A DNA stretch of 52,191 nucleotides, taken from contig DXJO01000044.1 of the NCBI GenBank assembly GCA_019057475.1, forward strand, positions 1 to 52,191, written 5' to 3'. Source of the stretch: Candidatus Thorarchaeota archaeon (GTDB lineage Archaea; Asgardarchaeota; Thorarchaeia; Thorarchaeales; Thorarchaeaceae). A program made the translations under genes and the position numbers. Positions 1-7,851 of this stretch are shown piece by piece (the first letter of the stretch is position 1; each line of letters begins with the position of its first letter). The notes beneath the pieces were generated by a model. That model was not told where the DNA came from. It was given only the letters and a program-made list of their open reading frames with translations, and did not search any database.

Positions 1-187
1 GTGGACGAGCTTGGCGATTGTTTCGGGGTTCCGCATGAGATTGGCATTGGACGTGTATTCGGACGGATTGTGAATGAGAAGGTTAAGATCATACATAGGC
101 ATGCCAACACGAGTGTACAGTATGCGCTCCTTCTCAGGTCCCAGTTCCGCGAAACGCAGATACATGGGGCATTAAACAAACGAGATA

Positions 188-775
188 ATGAGGAAACGCA
201 GGACTGCCCATCTGCTCATCGCATTACTAGTCACAACCACTCCAGGACTTCTGTTATTGGCTTATAGTCAGACACTCACATTCGTTGGAATCGGGGCCAC
301 TGATTTCTGGTGGAAAAGTGCCGGTTGTGGCCGAACCACCCTAAACGTGAGCTCGGTCAATTCTGTCGCAATTAAGACCATTGTCGCGGAGCGGCTCAGC
401 ATCTACTGCTTCAACACAAGTGGAAACATCGTGCCCATAGTGGTCACTTCCAATCTAGGTGGCACCATACTAAACCATTCAAGGATTTCAGGGACGGAAG
501 TGCCAAGAATCACATACCCACTTGAGAGTCCAACGGGCTGAGCGGAATCCTAGGAATTCAATGTGATAGTTCGTTGGGAAGGAGTCAATGCATCAATCCA
601 CTTCATGTATTGTACCTCTTATGTGGGGCACGCTGATGGTTCAGTGCCTTACACACTTCCATGATTTGAGGAGGCTCAATCTCTGGGATTCCTCGCTCTC
701 GGAAGCGGCCTGACTCTCTTCACGGTCTTTGTGACATTATACGTTAAGCGCGTTGGATTCCAGAATAGCACATAG
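188..775 (+). pseudogene. Decayed membrane-anchored surface protein
   Basis: One reading frame stays protein-like for 195 codons but is cut by three in-frame stops: TGA at 539-541, TAG at 551-553 and TGA at 662-664. The first part opens with a signal-peptide-like hydrophobic segment (residues about 8-27). The part after the last internal stop contains a C-terminal hydrophobic helix followed by a basic tail and its own TAG at 773-775. That gives the architecture signal peptide, outer domain, membrane anchor, as in the neighbouring surface proteins. I do not recognise the outer domain. Continuity of the frame on both sides of the stops argues for a recently dead gene. Recoding is unlikely because TAG and TGA are both ordinary terminators elsewhere in this window. 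Confidence 0.6.
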
Positions 776-790
776 GGCGGCCCTGAATAG

Positions 791-830
791 CTAGGAATTG
801 CAGAAGAAGTGGTAGTGGGTGGTCGATTCG
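791..830 (-). repeat. tRNA 3'-end-like fragment, copy A
   Basis: Read on the minus strand this is a degenerate tRNA 3' end: a T-loop-like stretch, a T-stem half, an acceptor half, then ACCA. It is about 40 bp long and, allowing a small gap, matches 3095-3137. Both copies share the same flank on the CCA side (a CTTCTTC-type tract) and beyond it. Short tRNA 3' fragments are classic att-site remnants of integrative elements, so these probably mark past insertions. No complete tRNA surrounds it. Confidence 0.5.
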
Positions 831-892
831 TAGGGCTCCATCAAGTAGAGTCAGTTCAATTCACTGCGTAGTGCCCATTCTGGCCTCTTAGA

Positions 893-957
893 GAAGAAAT
901 GGTCGCGGGTGAATGATTCGAATAACCACATTCAGGGTCATGAGCCCTGCAGGATGC
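893..957 (-). pseudogene. Initiator-like tRNA-Met (CAT) remnant
   Basis: On the minus strand, 933-949 forms a perfect anticodon arm: a 5-bp CAGGG/CCCTG stem around a 7-nt loop with anticodon CAT. The three consecutive G-C pairs next to the loop are typical of initiator tRNA. It is followed by a 5-nt variable loop, a TTCGAAT T-loop (916-922), an acceptor half and an encoded CCA (900-902). The T-stem no longer pairs well, and I could not find a matching 5' acceptor half or D-arm upstream. I therefore call it a truncated, non-functional tRNA copy rather than a working gene. Its 3' edge resembles the fragments at 791-830 and 3095-3137. Confidence 0.55.
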
Positions 958-985
958 CGGTTCGTCAGTCTAACGGACAGAGGAG

Positions 986-2917
986 TCAGCTACCTCTTCT
1001 GCGTCTTCGCCTGAGCTGATCCAGTGCCACAAAGATGACCACAAATGAAACAGCAGCGACAAGCCTTAAGTCTATGATATTAGGCCAATAGATGAAACCG
1101 GGGTCGGTATACACCAAGAAGCCAATGTCGCGCCTGCCGTTAGCACCTTCGATGCTACTTGCTATGTATATCAGATTATTCTCGCCAGCCGCAATGAGCC
1201 AACGAAACCAGTATTCCGATTCGCTACAGAACTCTGACATACTCCGACTCCAGAGTTGTCTACCCGTTTCATCGTATCTTGCCAGTCTGTACAACTGGGA
1301 ATCCATTGGCGAGTATAGGACCATGTACAATGAATCGTCTGGGGCCACGCAACAAGTCTCAATCAGTAGAGGATCGCTGAAATCCTCGGTGTACACTATC
1401 TCCATGCTCTGATTCCACGTAACAGAACCTTCTGCGCTTATCCGGATAAGGCTGGAAGCACTGACCATGGGATAATTGAAGGTCGAATAGGCGGCATATA
1501 CATCTCCTTCAGTAGTTAACTGCATTCTGTCGAATTTGCCGGTGACATTCCAAAGCAAATTGCCGTCCCTATCACACTTTGTGATTGCCTGTCCAGTCTG
1601 AACATACACATCTCCATCATGCGTGACTCCTAAGCTTGTCCCAGCACCTAAGTACTTCCAGAATGTTGCATTCCACAAATGCGCTCCATCTTGGTCAAGT
1701 TTCATGAGGACAGGTGTGTAACGATAGGGTTCCAGCGATTCCACCACGCTGGCTATCACGTAGATTTCCCCATCCGGTCCTACTGCAACATCACGCCCCA
1801 GGCTACCGTTCGGGAAGTCCCATCTATGAGTCCAGGCATGAGTTCCATTTGTCTTGTACTTCGCAAGAAGCGTGTTGTAAATTGGATAGGGGACTGGGTC
1901 ATAGGGTCCGAGCCAATCTGACGCCACAACATAGATGAAATCACCGTAGAGATCCAGACTGGGCCAGTATGAGCTCTCGTTGAAAGACGCCCACCAGACG
2001 ACTTCGCTGTTGGACCCCCATTTCACGAGGCAGGGCGTGTGGTTTTCAAAAGGATATCCGCCAAGCGACATAATTGCACCATAGACTGAGCCTTCTGAGT
2101 CGACATGTAGGTCAGACCACAACTCACTGCCCTCATGGTCCCAAAATCCTTGGGCAATTGAGCTAATCTCCTCCACCGGAGTGTGTTCTCCAACTAATGC
2201 CAGGGCACTTATTCTTTGAAGACTCATTGTCACAGAGCCGTTGCAGTATCGCCATGGCTCTGTGCCATTGTACAGCCTGTGAAATGACTCGCTTGGAGAG
2301 AGCCCGACCACGAGAGCGAGGGAATAGGCACCAAGTGGTGTTTCGGCGGTCTGTGTTTCCCACACTTCATCTATCCTGTTCTCTAATAGGTCCACACTCG
2401 CCGAATTCATACCATTCAATGTAGGGAGCGTGGTGTCCACGGAAACCCACCGTCCCATTGAAGTGATCATCCTGACAAATGGCTGGAAGTAGATCGAACC
2501 AGCTAGCTCAAATTCATAGTCGATGGATATTTTCACACGAAGCGGAGGGCAATCACGCTCCCATACGAACGGCTTTCTACAGACTATGAACTCGTTACAC
2601 TCTGGTGTTTCATTATATCTGTAATCTGTTGGTATTGGGTAGTCCAGTCGTGTACCCGCGGTGTGATTCCAAGTCATGCTCAAGTCGCCGTCAACACCGT
2701 CAGACTCGTAATCAAATGAGAACTCCCCAGAGTCACCTGCAATGATTACCTCTGGCATATCAGATAGCTCTGGGTCAGACAGGAGCTCCCACGAGGTGTA
2801 GTCTGAGGGTCTAGCGGGCTGAAGCGTGTTCTCAGTAGCAGAAACTGGGGCACTGACCAACAATCCAACAGATAGTATTAGGAGGAGGACATAGGACCCT
2901 TTCCTTCTAGCACTCAT
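986..2917 (-). CDS. Surface-anchored beta-propeller protein
   Basis: A 643-residue protein predicted to sit on the outer face of the cell. Residues 1-27 form a signal peptide. The central part carries six or so propeller-type repeats, each with a pattern like 'DGxxLWN' followed by 'GDVY' or 'GEIYV', as in PQQ/SBBP-type beta-propellers (about residues 260-590). Near residues 610-634 a single membrane helix is followed by a run of arginines, anchoring the protein with a short cytoplasmic tail. Many N-x-S/T sequons suggest glycosylation. The N-terminal 230 residues are not recognised. It lies alone between decayed sequences on both sides. Ligand and role are unknown; cell-surface recognition or adhesion is plausible. 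Confidence 0.8.
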   Translation of the reverse strand: MSARRKGSYVLLLILSVGLLVSAPVSATENTLQPARPSDYTSWELLSDPELSDMPEVIIAGDSGEFSFDYESDGVDGDLSMTWNHTAGTRLDYPIPTDYRYNETPECNEFIVCRKPFVWERDCPPLRVKISIDYEFELAGSIYFQPFVRMITSMGRWVSVDTTLPTLNGMNSASVDLLENRIDEVWETQTAETPLGAYSLALVVGLSPSESFHRLYNGTEPWRYCNGSVTMSLQRISALALVGEHTPVEEISSIAQGFWDHEGSELWSDLHVDSEGSVYGAIMSLGGYPFENHTPCLVKWGSNSEVVWWASFNESSYWPSLDLYGDFIYVVASDWLGPYDPVPYPIYNTLLAKYKTNGTHAWTHRWDFPNGSLGRDVAVGPDGEIYVIASVVESLEPYRYTPVLMKLDQDGAHLWNATFWKYLGAGTSLGVTHDGDVYVQTGQAITKCDRDGNLLWNVTGKFDRMQLTTEGDVYAAYSTFNYPMVSASSLIRISAEGSVTWNQSMEIVYTEDFSDPLLIETCCVAPDDSLYMVLYSPMDSQLYRLARYDETGRQLWSRSMSEFCSESEYWFRWLIAAGENNLIYIASSIEGANGRRDIGFLVYTDPGFIYWPNIIDLRLVAAVSFVVIFVALDQLRRRRRRGS

Positions 2918-3634
2918 ACCTCATCGCACACCATAGACCCTGTTCACTGTGACCCACCCTCATCTGGCTGCAGATAAGAGAATTCGATTTCCGTCTGCAT
3001 GTGGCATTATTGCAGGATGAAGATATGAATCATACCTAAAGAAGACCTTGGACTCTCTCGTGGGGACCATTGATCACCAGAACGATTACCAACACTAGGA
3101 TTCGAATGCGAAGAAATGGTAGCGGGTGGTCGATTCGAGAGAAATCAAGGCTCTAGGCACCTCATCTTCATGTTTAAGCAAAAGACATAAGGAATCTTAT
3201 AGTTGGGCGGCGTTCTGTCGAACTGGAGTCAGGGTGCTCCTTGATTTGGAGTTGGAGCGCTCTCGGAAGAAAGGGAAGTGAGTGTTCAAACACTCGCGCC
3301 ACCCCTTGCGAAACCCCTATTCTGATTCACAGAGATGGTGGTTACTCATACAGACAGTATGTAAAACTAACAGGCACTCTAGCAGTTTTACAACAACACT
3401 CGTGTAAAACTCTCCTGACGCTGTTAGGTTGAGTTTTATTGAGAAGTAAATCGGTTCTGGCCACTCTTCTTTACAGAAGAGGTCTGAAATCTCCCAGATG
3501 TAGTAGAATGAGCCATCGGATCGTCTAGTCACTATATATGGCCTCCCGAAACCCTCTATGGCAGTTGTTGATGGCCGTACTCCCTCAGAAAAGTTGAGGG
3601 ATAAGAGAGCGCAATCCAAAAGGACGGACCTACT
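2918..3634. other. Gene-poor stretch with remnants
   Basis: No convincing intact gene. It contains the tRNA-like fragment at 3095-3137 and a possible minus-strand remnant ORF at 3317-3619 (100 codons). That ORF's middle part has natural-looking composition (aromatic and acidic residues, an IWEISDLF stretch), but it has no recognisable family and no clear ribosome binding site. The area fits the decayed mobile-element scenery of the left end of the window. Confidence 0.4.
3095..3137 (-). repeat. tRNA 3'-end-like fragment, copy B
   Basis: Minus-strand reading gives T-loop TCGAAT, T-stem half CGACC, acceptor half ACCCGCT, discriminator A and CCA at 3118-3120. An acceptor ending CCCGCTACCA is typical of archaeal initiator tRNA-Met. 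About 43 bp match 791-830 apart from a few substitutions and a gap. Most likely an att-site remnant left by an element that integrated into the initiator tRNA gene. Confidence 0.5.
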
Positions 3635-3793
3635 ATGAAACTAGTTGAGGTATCTGACCTGTTCTCGCAGAGGCGACTTGCGTTCCAAGAGAGAATTAAG
3701 ATGTGGCGAGTCATGTTTCAAGAGCGAGTCAACGTGTGGCAAGTCAGGTTATTCCAACGACAACTCGGGAAAATCATCAGGAGGACTCGTTAA
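3635..3793 (+). CDS. Small basic protein, remnant operon gene 1
   Basis: A 52-residue ORF rich in Arg, Gln and Phe (motifs such as RLAFQERI and FQRQLGKIIRR), predicted helical. Its TAA overlaps the ATG of the next frame (TAATG at 3791-3795), the first of a chain of start/stop overlaps that reaches 4588. The family is not recognised. Short, basic, tightly overlapping genes are typical of virus or plasmid structural or DNA-binding blocks. The downstream members are broken, so this gene may be a surviving relic. Confidence 0.45.
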   Translation: MKLVEVSDLFSQRRLAFQERIKMWRVMFQERVNVWQVRLFQRQLGKIIRRTR

Positions 3794-4346
3794 TGTCTCG
3801 TGAATCGAACTTAAGTCACCTGACTCTGCTTAAGTCACGACACGAATCATTGAAATTACGTGAAAACGTGTCCAAGGACAACCTATCAAGAATTTGCACG
3901 AGAACGACTCGAGTGCAACTCGTGTCACTCAAGAACCACAAGTCGGGTCAAACGAGTATAGTTCTCGTATTGGCCATCTTGCAGACGTGCTTTTGCCTGT
4001 GTTTGCTTCAAGTGGGGCACTGAACTCGCTAAACTCACAACAACATGACGCTTCCCTCCCATCTGAACACAGCATGACATCACAACCGCCGATGAGTCAA
4101 AATCCCCAAGGTTCACGACAAAGGCAGAGGCTCATCGGCACCATTTTTAGATCACTGTTCGGACAGCAACAAGGAATCGCAGAACGACAACCTGTCCAAG
4201 GAACAAAGCAGGATGTGTGAGAGCGGCTTGGGCAACGAGAGGTTGCTGAATTACCTATTGACCTGCAGGACGCTCAGGCAAAACGTGATGAACGATTTCG
4301 CAGGATGCAGCGCATGGGAGTCAACATAGGGGATGACCGATTATGA
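3793..4346 (+). pseudogene. Broken Gln-rich gene, remnant operon gene 2
   Basis: The start at 3793 overlaps the preceding stop, but the protein-like frame shifts near 3880-3930. The second frame then runs to 4346 through an in-frame TGA at 4218-4220. Composition is continuous across that TGA: Gln/Arg-rich and low in hydrophobics, ending in RRMQRMG. The final TGA (4344-4346) overlaps the ATG of the next gene as ATGA. One frameshift plus one nonsense codon in an otherwise operon-like layout indicates decay. No family is recognised. Confidence 0.5.
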
Positions 4347-4591
4347 CTAAGAAACTCTCGGCGTACAATAAACACGTCCAGAAAGAAATGCTCAAGGGCA
4401 GGTCAATGTCCTAGGCAGCTGCGAGTTGGAACAAGGGAACCTCAAAGCCCCGAAAGAGATCCAAACGCAAGCCGACCACGCGAAGGAGAACGACCAGAAG
4501 GCAGACAGCCAAGCAAGGGCCGCGTCTGTTTCCTCTTTTGGATGGACTCAGAACACGAATTCAAAACAGGATCCGAATCATTAGGAGATGA
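4343..4591 (+). pseudogene. HMG/YABBY-like basic protein with in-frame TAG
   Basis: Starts at an ATGA overlap with the preceding frame and ends at an ATGA overlap with 4588. The first 22 codons read as an HMG/YABBY-like DNA-binding helix (pattern LSAYNKHVQKEM..G.SM) and are followed directly by TAG (4412-4414). The same frame continues as AAASWNKG and a strongly Arg/Lys-rich tail to TGA at 4589-4591. The pattern 'GxSMxxAAxxW' spans the stop, so TAG most likely replaced a CAG (Gln). Such small chromatin-like basic proteins are common in archaeal and large DNA viruses. Family assignment is by eye only. Confidence 0.5.
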
Positions 4592-4917
4592 TTAAGACAA
4601 TGACAGTCCAAGTAAAAGGACGGAACTGTCCAGGGTCTGACAGAGAAAGAGCAGAACGAGATCGAGCGCGGAACATAAGGACACGATATCACGATAGACA
4701 CAACGTGCCACCGGATCCCAGAGGACCACGGACTTTCACAAGGCACCTGACACGTCCGGTGTCATCCATGCCTTCGGTCATATCTAGTGGATCGCCAACA
4801 GGACCGACCAAAGGAATGCACCCATTGGCGAGGAGAAACCCTGCAAAATACAGCCGCAAAATGTCAATTTCTGATGTTGTCCCTCATTCTCCTTATCCCA
4901 GACAAGATATCATCTAA
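4588..4917 (+). CDS. Arg/Pro-rich hypothetical, remnant operon gene 4
   Basis: A 109-residue ORF beginning with an ATGA overlap on the preceding frame; AGGAG lies just upstream (4583-4587). It is rich in Arg, Pro and Ser and has no recognisable domain. The overlap supports it as a genuine, once co-translated gene of the remnant operon. The C-terminal third is low in hydrophobics and may be disordered. Whether it is still functional is uncertain, given the broken genes before it. Confidence 0.4.
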   Translation: MIKTMTVQVKGRNCPGSDRERAERDRARNIRTRYHDRHNVPPDPRGPRTFTRHLTRPVSSMPSVISSGSPTGPTKGMHPLARRNPAKYSRKMSISDVVPHSPYPRQDII

Positions 4918-4926
4918 AGACATCAT

Positions 4927-5724
4927 CTAACCCCCCCGTTCATTGCTCTCTTGGGAGAATCCCTTTGATTTCACCCCTTTCTTGGGGGAAGCCTCGGGGG
5001 GTAGCCCCCTCTCTTGAGCCTTAGTCTTGGGACGCCCCTTTGTTCTTGGGTCAGATCTTGGGTTGGATATTGGGATATTTGGGTTCGACCTTGAGATGCT
5101 AGGGTCGGACTTGGGTTTAATCTTGGGTTCGACTTTCATCTTGGGACGGTCCTTAATACTTGGGTCAGGTCTTGGATTTGACCTTGGAAAACTTGGGTCG
5201 GATCTTGGGTTCGACCTTGGAATACTTGGGTTGGTCTTGGGACTCTTGGATTGGGTCTTGGGTCCGACCTTTTTCTTGGGACTCTCCTTAATATCCTTAA
5301 CTTTGGGTTCGAGCTTGGGTTGAACTTGAGATACTTGGGTTGGATCTTGGGTTGAACTTGGGATACTTGAGTCGGATCTTGGGTTCGACCTTAAGAGTGA
5401 TGGAAGTGGTCTATCAATCATTACATCGAGTCTTCGAAGTGTCCTTCGTGCCCTCGCTGTGATTCTATATCCTTTGACCCTTTTCCGGGGGTTCACAATA
5501 TCTGGCACTGGTTCTACAAGTTCCGCGTGGAAAAGATCCCCAAGTCCGCCGTCGAAACGCAGAGTGGATGGGGAAAACCCACAGATGGTGGCAATGTCTT
5601 CAAGGGTCATATAGGGTTCACCACTCATAGCCAATGCTGTGAAAGCACGACTGGAAACCCCTTTCTTCAATACTTTGCCAATATCAGCAAGTCGGATCAC
5701 TGAACGATCCTTAGATTCCGTCAT
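4927..5724 (-). CDS. Winged-helix protein with repetitive Pro/Ser/Lys tail
   Basis: A 265-residue protein. Residues about 10-95 look like a winged helix-turn-helix: an ALAMSGEPYMTLEDIATICGF-type helix-turn-helix followed by a recognition helix and an Arg/Lys-rich wing. Residues 105-265 are low-complexity and presumably disordered, built from degenerate 10-12-residue repeats such as SIPRSNPRSDP interspersed with KPK-type basic blocks. It is transcribed divergently from the replication operon that starts near 5802, so it may be that operon's regulator. The tail is encoded by a minisatellite. The ORF in the opposite frame over this repeat is a shadow. Confidence 0.7.
   Translation of the reverse strand: MTESKDRSVIRLADIGKVLKKGVSSRAFTALAMSGEPYMTLEDIATICGFSPSTLRFDGGLGDLFHAELVEPVPDIVNPRKRVKGYRITARARRTLRRLDVMIDRPLPSLLRSNPRSDSSIPSSTQDPTQVSQVQPKLEPKVKDIKESPKKKVGPKTQSKSPKTNPSIPRSNPRSDPSFPRSNPRPDPSIKDRPKMKVEPKIKPKSDPSISRSNPNIPISNPRSDPRTKGRPKTKAQERGLPPEASPKKGVKSKGFSQESNERGG
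5030..5400 (-). repeat. Coding minisatellite in the winged-helix gene tail
   Basis: Degenerate direct repeats built around CTTGGGTC.GATCTTGGGTTCGACC-type units (plus-strand view) occur roughly every 30-36 bp. They encode the SNPRSDPS-like repeats of the 4927-5724 protein. Unit number and spacing are irregular, which suggests repeat expansion by slippage or unequal recombination. Confidence 0.7.
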
Positions 5725-5792
5725 AGATCTTCCCTACAAATAGGTAGATTCCTAAAGTTGATAAGATTCCGACGCTAACGGGGTTAAGACGC

Positions 5793-5811
5793 CTTCTTTC
5801 AGTGAAAGAAG
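5793..5811. promoter_or_regulatory. Perfect 8-bp inverted repeat at operon start
   Basis: CTTCTTTC, a 3-bp spacer, then GAAAGAAG, placed between the divergent winged-helix gene and the replication operon. It overlaps the GTG at 5802 and ends 2 bp before the ATG at 5814. It could be an operator for the divergent winged-helix protein or an RNA hairpin hiding the start. Its position favours the ATG at 5814 as the start of the next gene. Confidence 0.4.
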
Positions 5812-5813
5812 AT

Positions 5814-6101
5814 ATGAAAACATATGAAAACATATATTGGGGCTTTGATTGGTCCGATATGTTGTGCCTTGGAAATAAGAAAATGAAAGAAGTCAAAAGA
5901 CCCCCCAGCGTGCTTCTGAGCAGATTCATTGGACCAGAAGATGAGATACTACAATTCTTGAGGGAGATTGAGGAACGCTTTAACATTAAGTTGTATCCAG
6001 ACACACCAAGGATTGATAGACAATATCCTGATTGCGTCAGGATCTACGTTAAGATACCACTTGACAGGCCGCCCGTCAAGAAAGAGGTGTCTGAAGAATG
6101 A
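5814..6101 (+). CDS. Small hypothetical protein, first gene of replication operon
   Basis: About 95 residues from ATG 5814; a GTG four codons upstream at 5802 is the alternative. It has an aromatic N-terminus (YWGFDW) and then an alpha/beta-looking segment with an acidic/basic helix (FLREIEERF) and a strand (VRIYVKIPL). No family is recognised. Its TGA overlaps the ATG of the SF3 helicase (ATGA at 6098-6101), implying coupled translation, so a replication accessory role is a reasonable guess but no more. Confidence 0.6.
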   Translation: MKTYENIYWGFDWSDMLCLGNKKMKEVKRPPSVLLSRFIGPEDEILQFLREIEERFNIKLYPDTPRIDRQYPDCVRIYVKIPLDRPPVKKEVSEE

Positions 6102-7630
6102 GTGAGGACATCTTTGTGTCTGATGAAGATGTTGTGAAATCCACCTCTAGCTCTTCCTTAACTAAACGGGGTAGTAGGATTAAGGATTCACCTACCTACA
6201 CCCTAGCCCACATAATTATGAAGAACCGAAGATTCTACACCGATGGTGGGGCTGAATTGTGGATATTCGATGAAACTAAGGGGTTGTGGACACCAAAAGC
6301 AAGGCCTTTCATTCGTAAACAAGCCGTGGCGATGTTGGCTGAAAAGTGGACCAAACACAAGGAGAATGAAATCATAGGGTTCATTCATAGCTCGCGTTTC
6401 GATCCCGATGTGGAACTAGGAAAGCTAAGACATAGGATTGTGTTGTTAAACGGAACCTACGACCTAGATGAGATGGTGTTCCACAATGAGTTCTTTCCTG
6501 AAGAATATCAGACCATACAAATACCAGTCGACTACGACCCCAAGGCCAAATGTCCAAAATTCAAGAAGTTCATGAAAGAGATAATTCCAGACGAATGGGA
6601 TAGATTGTGTATAATGGAATGGTTTGGATATCATCTGTACAAGTCATACAAGTTTGCGATCTTTCTCATTTGTCTGGGAGATGGAGCGAACGGAAAGTCC
6701 ACAATGTTGGCGGTATTGGAGAGGTTCATAGGGAAAGAGAATAGCAGCTCCTGTACGCTGAAACAAATCCTTCAGGACAAGTTCAAGACTGCTCAACTCT
6801 ACATGAAGCTAGGAAACGTTTGTGGGGATGTTTCAAAGACCGGCCTAGCAAAGACTGGCACCATCAAACAATTGACAGGCGGGGATAAATTGACCGCCGA
6901 ACACAAACATCTTCCAGAGTTCAGTTTCTACAACTTTGGTAAGTTGACATTCGCTGCCAATGAACTACCATACAGCTATGACAAGACTTCGGCCTTTCAT
7001 CGAAGGGTAAGGATAATTGAGTTTCTTCGAGTATTCCTAGCTGATGACCCCAACACTAGGGACCAAGATGAATTGATAGATGAGATGACTACCCCCAAAG
7101 AGTTGAGTGGGATCTTTAACGCCGCTCTTGAAGGATGGGAACGACTTAGATCGAAAAGACAATTGACCGGAACAAAGCCAATTGAGGACAATACACTCTA
7201 TTGGACATTGAAGAGTGATCCTGCTGCTTATTTTTGTATGCAATACCTAGTGCATGATACTAAATACCCCGATATCAAAAAGGCGTGGCTCTATGATGTC
7301 TATATCAAATGGAGTCACACCATAGACAAGACCCCTATTAGTAGCAGTTGGCTCTCACGCAAGTTGAAGATAATGGTGCCATTCGCAGAGGACGCGTCCA
7401 GTTCAGGAGGAGCTAGGTATTGGAAAGGATTTCGAGTGGATGAAGAGAAGATGAGGGCAGATCTAAGGGAGTTAGAGGAATCAGGCACCATAACGATAGA
7501 AACGACATATTTTGATCTATTATTCTCATTTATCGAAGGAAAAAAAGAAAATAATATATCAGAAAATGGCGTTCTTGGCGTTTCTAAGAAATTGGATAAA
7601 GTCTTTGATGATGAGGGGGTTGAGTCATGA
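6098..7630 (+). CDS. D5_N/SF3 replicative helicase
   Basis: A 510-residue superfamily 3 helicase of the poxvirus D5/phage P4 type. Residues about 35-185 correspond to the D5_N region. Walker A is GDGANGKST (194-202), a Walker B-like strand is GNVCGDVS (239-246), motif C ends in the diagnostic Asn at KLTFAANELP (282-291), and the Arg-finger region is AFHRRVRI (299-306). A winged-helix-like C-terminal part follows. No primase (AEP/PrimPol) domain precedes D5_N, so priming must come from elsewhere, such as the host. The last residues contain SKKLDKVF, a weak PIP-like motif. It overlaps both neighbours by ATGA. Role: unwinding the element's origin or fork, by homology. Confidence 0.9.
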   Translation: MSEDIFVSDEDVVKSTSSSSLTKRGSRIKDSPTYTLAHIIMKNRRFYTDGGAELWIFDETKGLWTPKARPFIRKQAVAMLAEKWTKHKENEIIGFIHSSRFDPDVELGKLRHRIVLLNGTYDLDEMVFHNEFFPEEYQTIQIPVDYDPKAKCPKFKKFMKEIIPDEWDRLCIMEWFGYHLYKSYKFAIFLICLGDGANGKSTMLAVLERFIGKENSSSCTLKQILQDKFKTAQLYMKLGNVCGDVSKTGLAKTGTIKQLTGGDKLTAEHKHLPEFSFYNFGKLTFAANELPYSYDKTSAFHRRVRIIEFLRVFLADDPNTRDQDELIDEMTTPKELSGIFNAALEGWERLRSKRQLTGTKPIEDNTLYWTLKSDPAAYFCMQYLVHDTKYPDIKKAWLYDVYIKWSHTIDKTPISSSWLSRKLKIMVPFAEDASSSGGARYWKGFRVDEEKMRADLRELEESGTITIETTYFDLLFSFIEGKKENNISENGVLGVSKKLDKVFDDEGVES

Positions 7631-7851
7631 GCATCAGCCATTATCGAGGATTCTCAACTGAAATCCTGCTCAGGTGGAAAAGGGATCTAGAATATGAGGC
7701 ATCGAACTGGAATCGCAGAATCAAGGAACAACATACAAGAAAATTCGATCCCATATTTCAAACTGTGACTGAGTACAAGAACAGAATCCGTGATTGCCGA
7801 AGGTCCATCAAACAGATTGACAAGGTTCTTGCCGAGAGGGGGATGGTGTGA
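7627..7851 (+). CDS. Small helical hypothetical protein
   Basis: A 74-residue basic protein with two likely long helices (residues 8-35 and 45-70) and charged heptad-like spacing; no family is recognised. It starts at an ATGA overlap with the helicase stop, and its TGA is directly followed by the ATG of the TopoVIA-like gene. It is therefore certainly part of the operon and may be an adaptor between helicase and topoisomerase-like protein, which is inference only. Confidence 0.65.
   Translation: MSISHYRGFSTEILLRWKRDLEYEASNWNRRIKEQHTRKFDPIFQTVTEYKNRIRDCRRSIKQIDKVLAERGMV

Noticed and set aside
1-267. 88-codon plus-strand ORF at the window start
   Set aside because: No signal or coding composition; it overlaps the better membrane-protein frame.
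893-957. Functional tRNA-Met gene
   Set aside because: Only the 3' half is recognisable: there is no matching 5' acceptor strand, and the T-stem does not pair.
188-4591. Alternative genetic code with TAG or TGA as sense codons
   Set aside because: Many intact genes in the window end with TAG or TGA at natural protein ends, so both are used as stops.
5027-5323. Gly/Leu-rich plus-strand ORF
   Set aside because: A shadow of the minisatellite of the winged-helix gene on the opposite strand.
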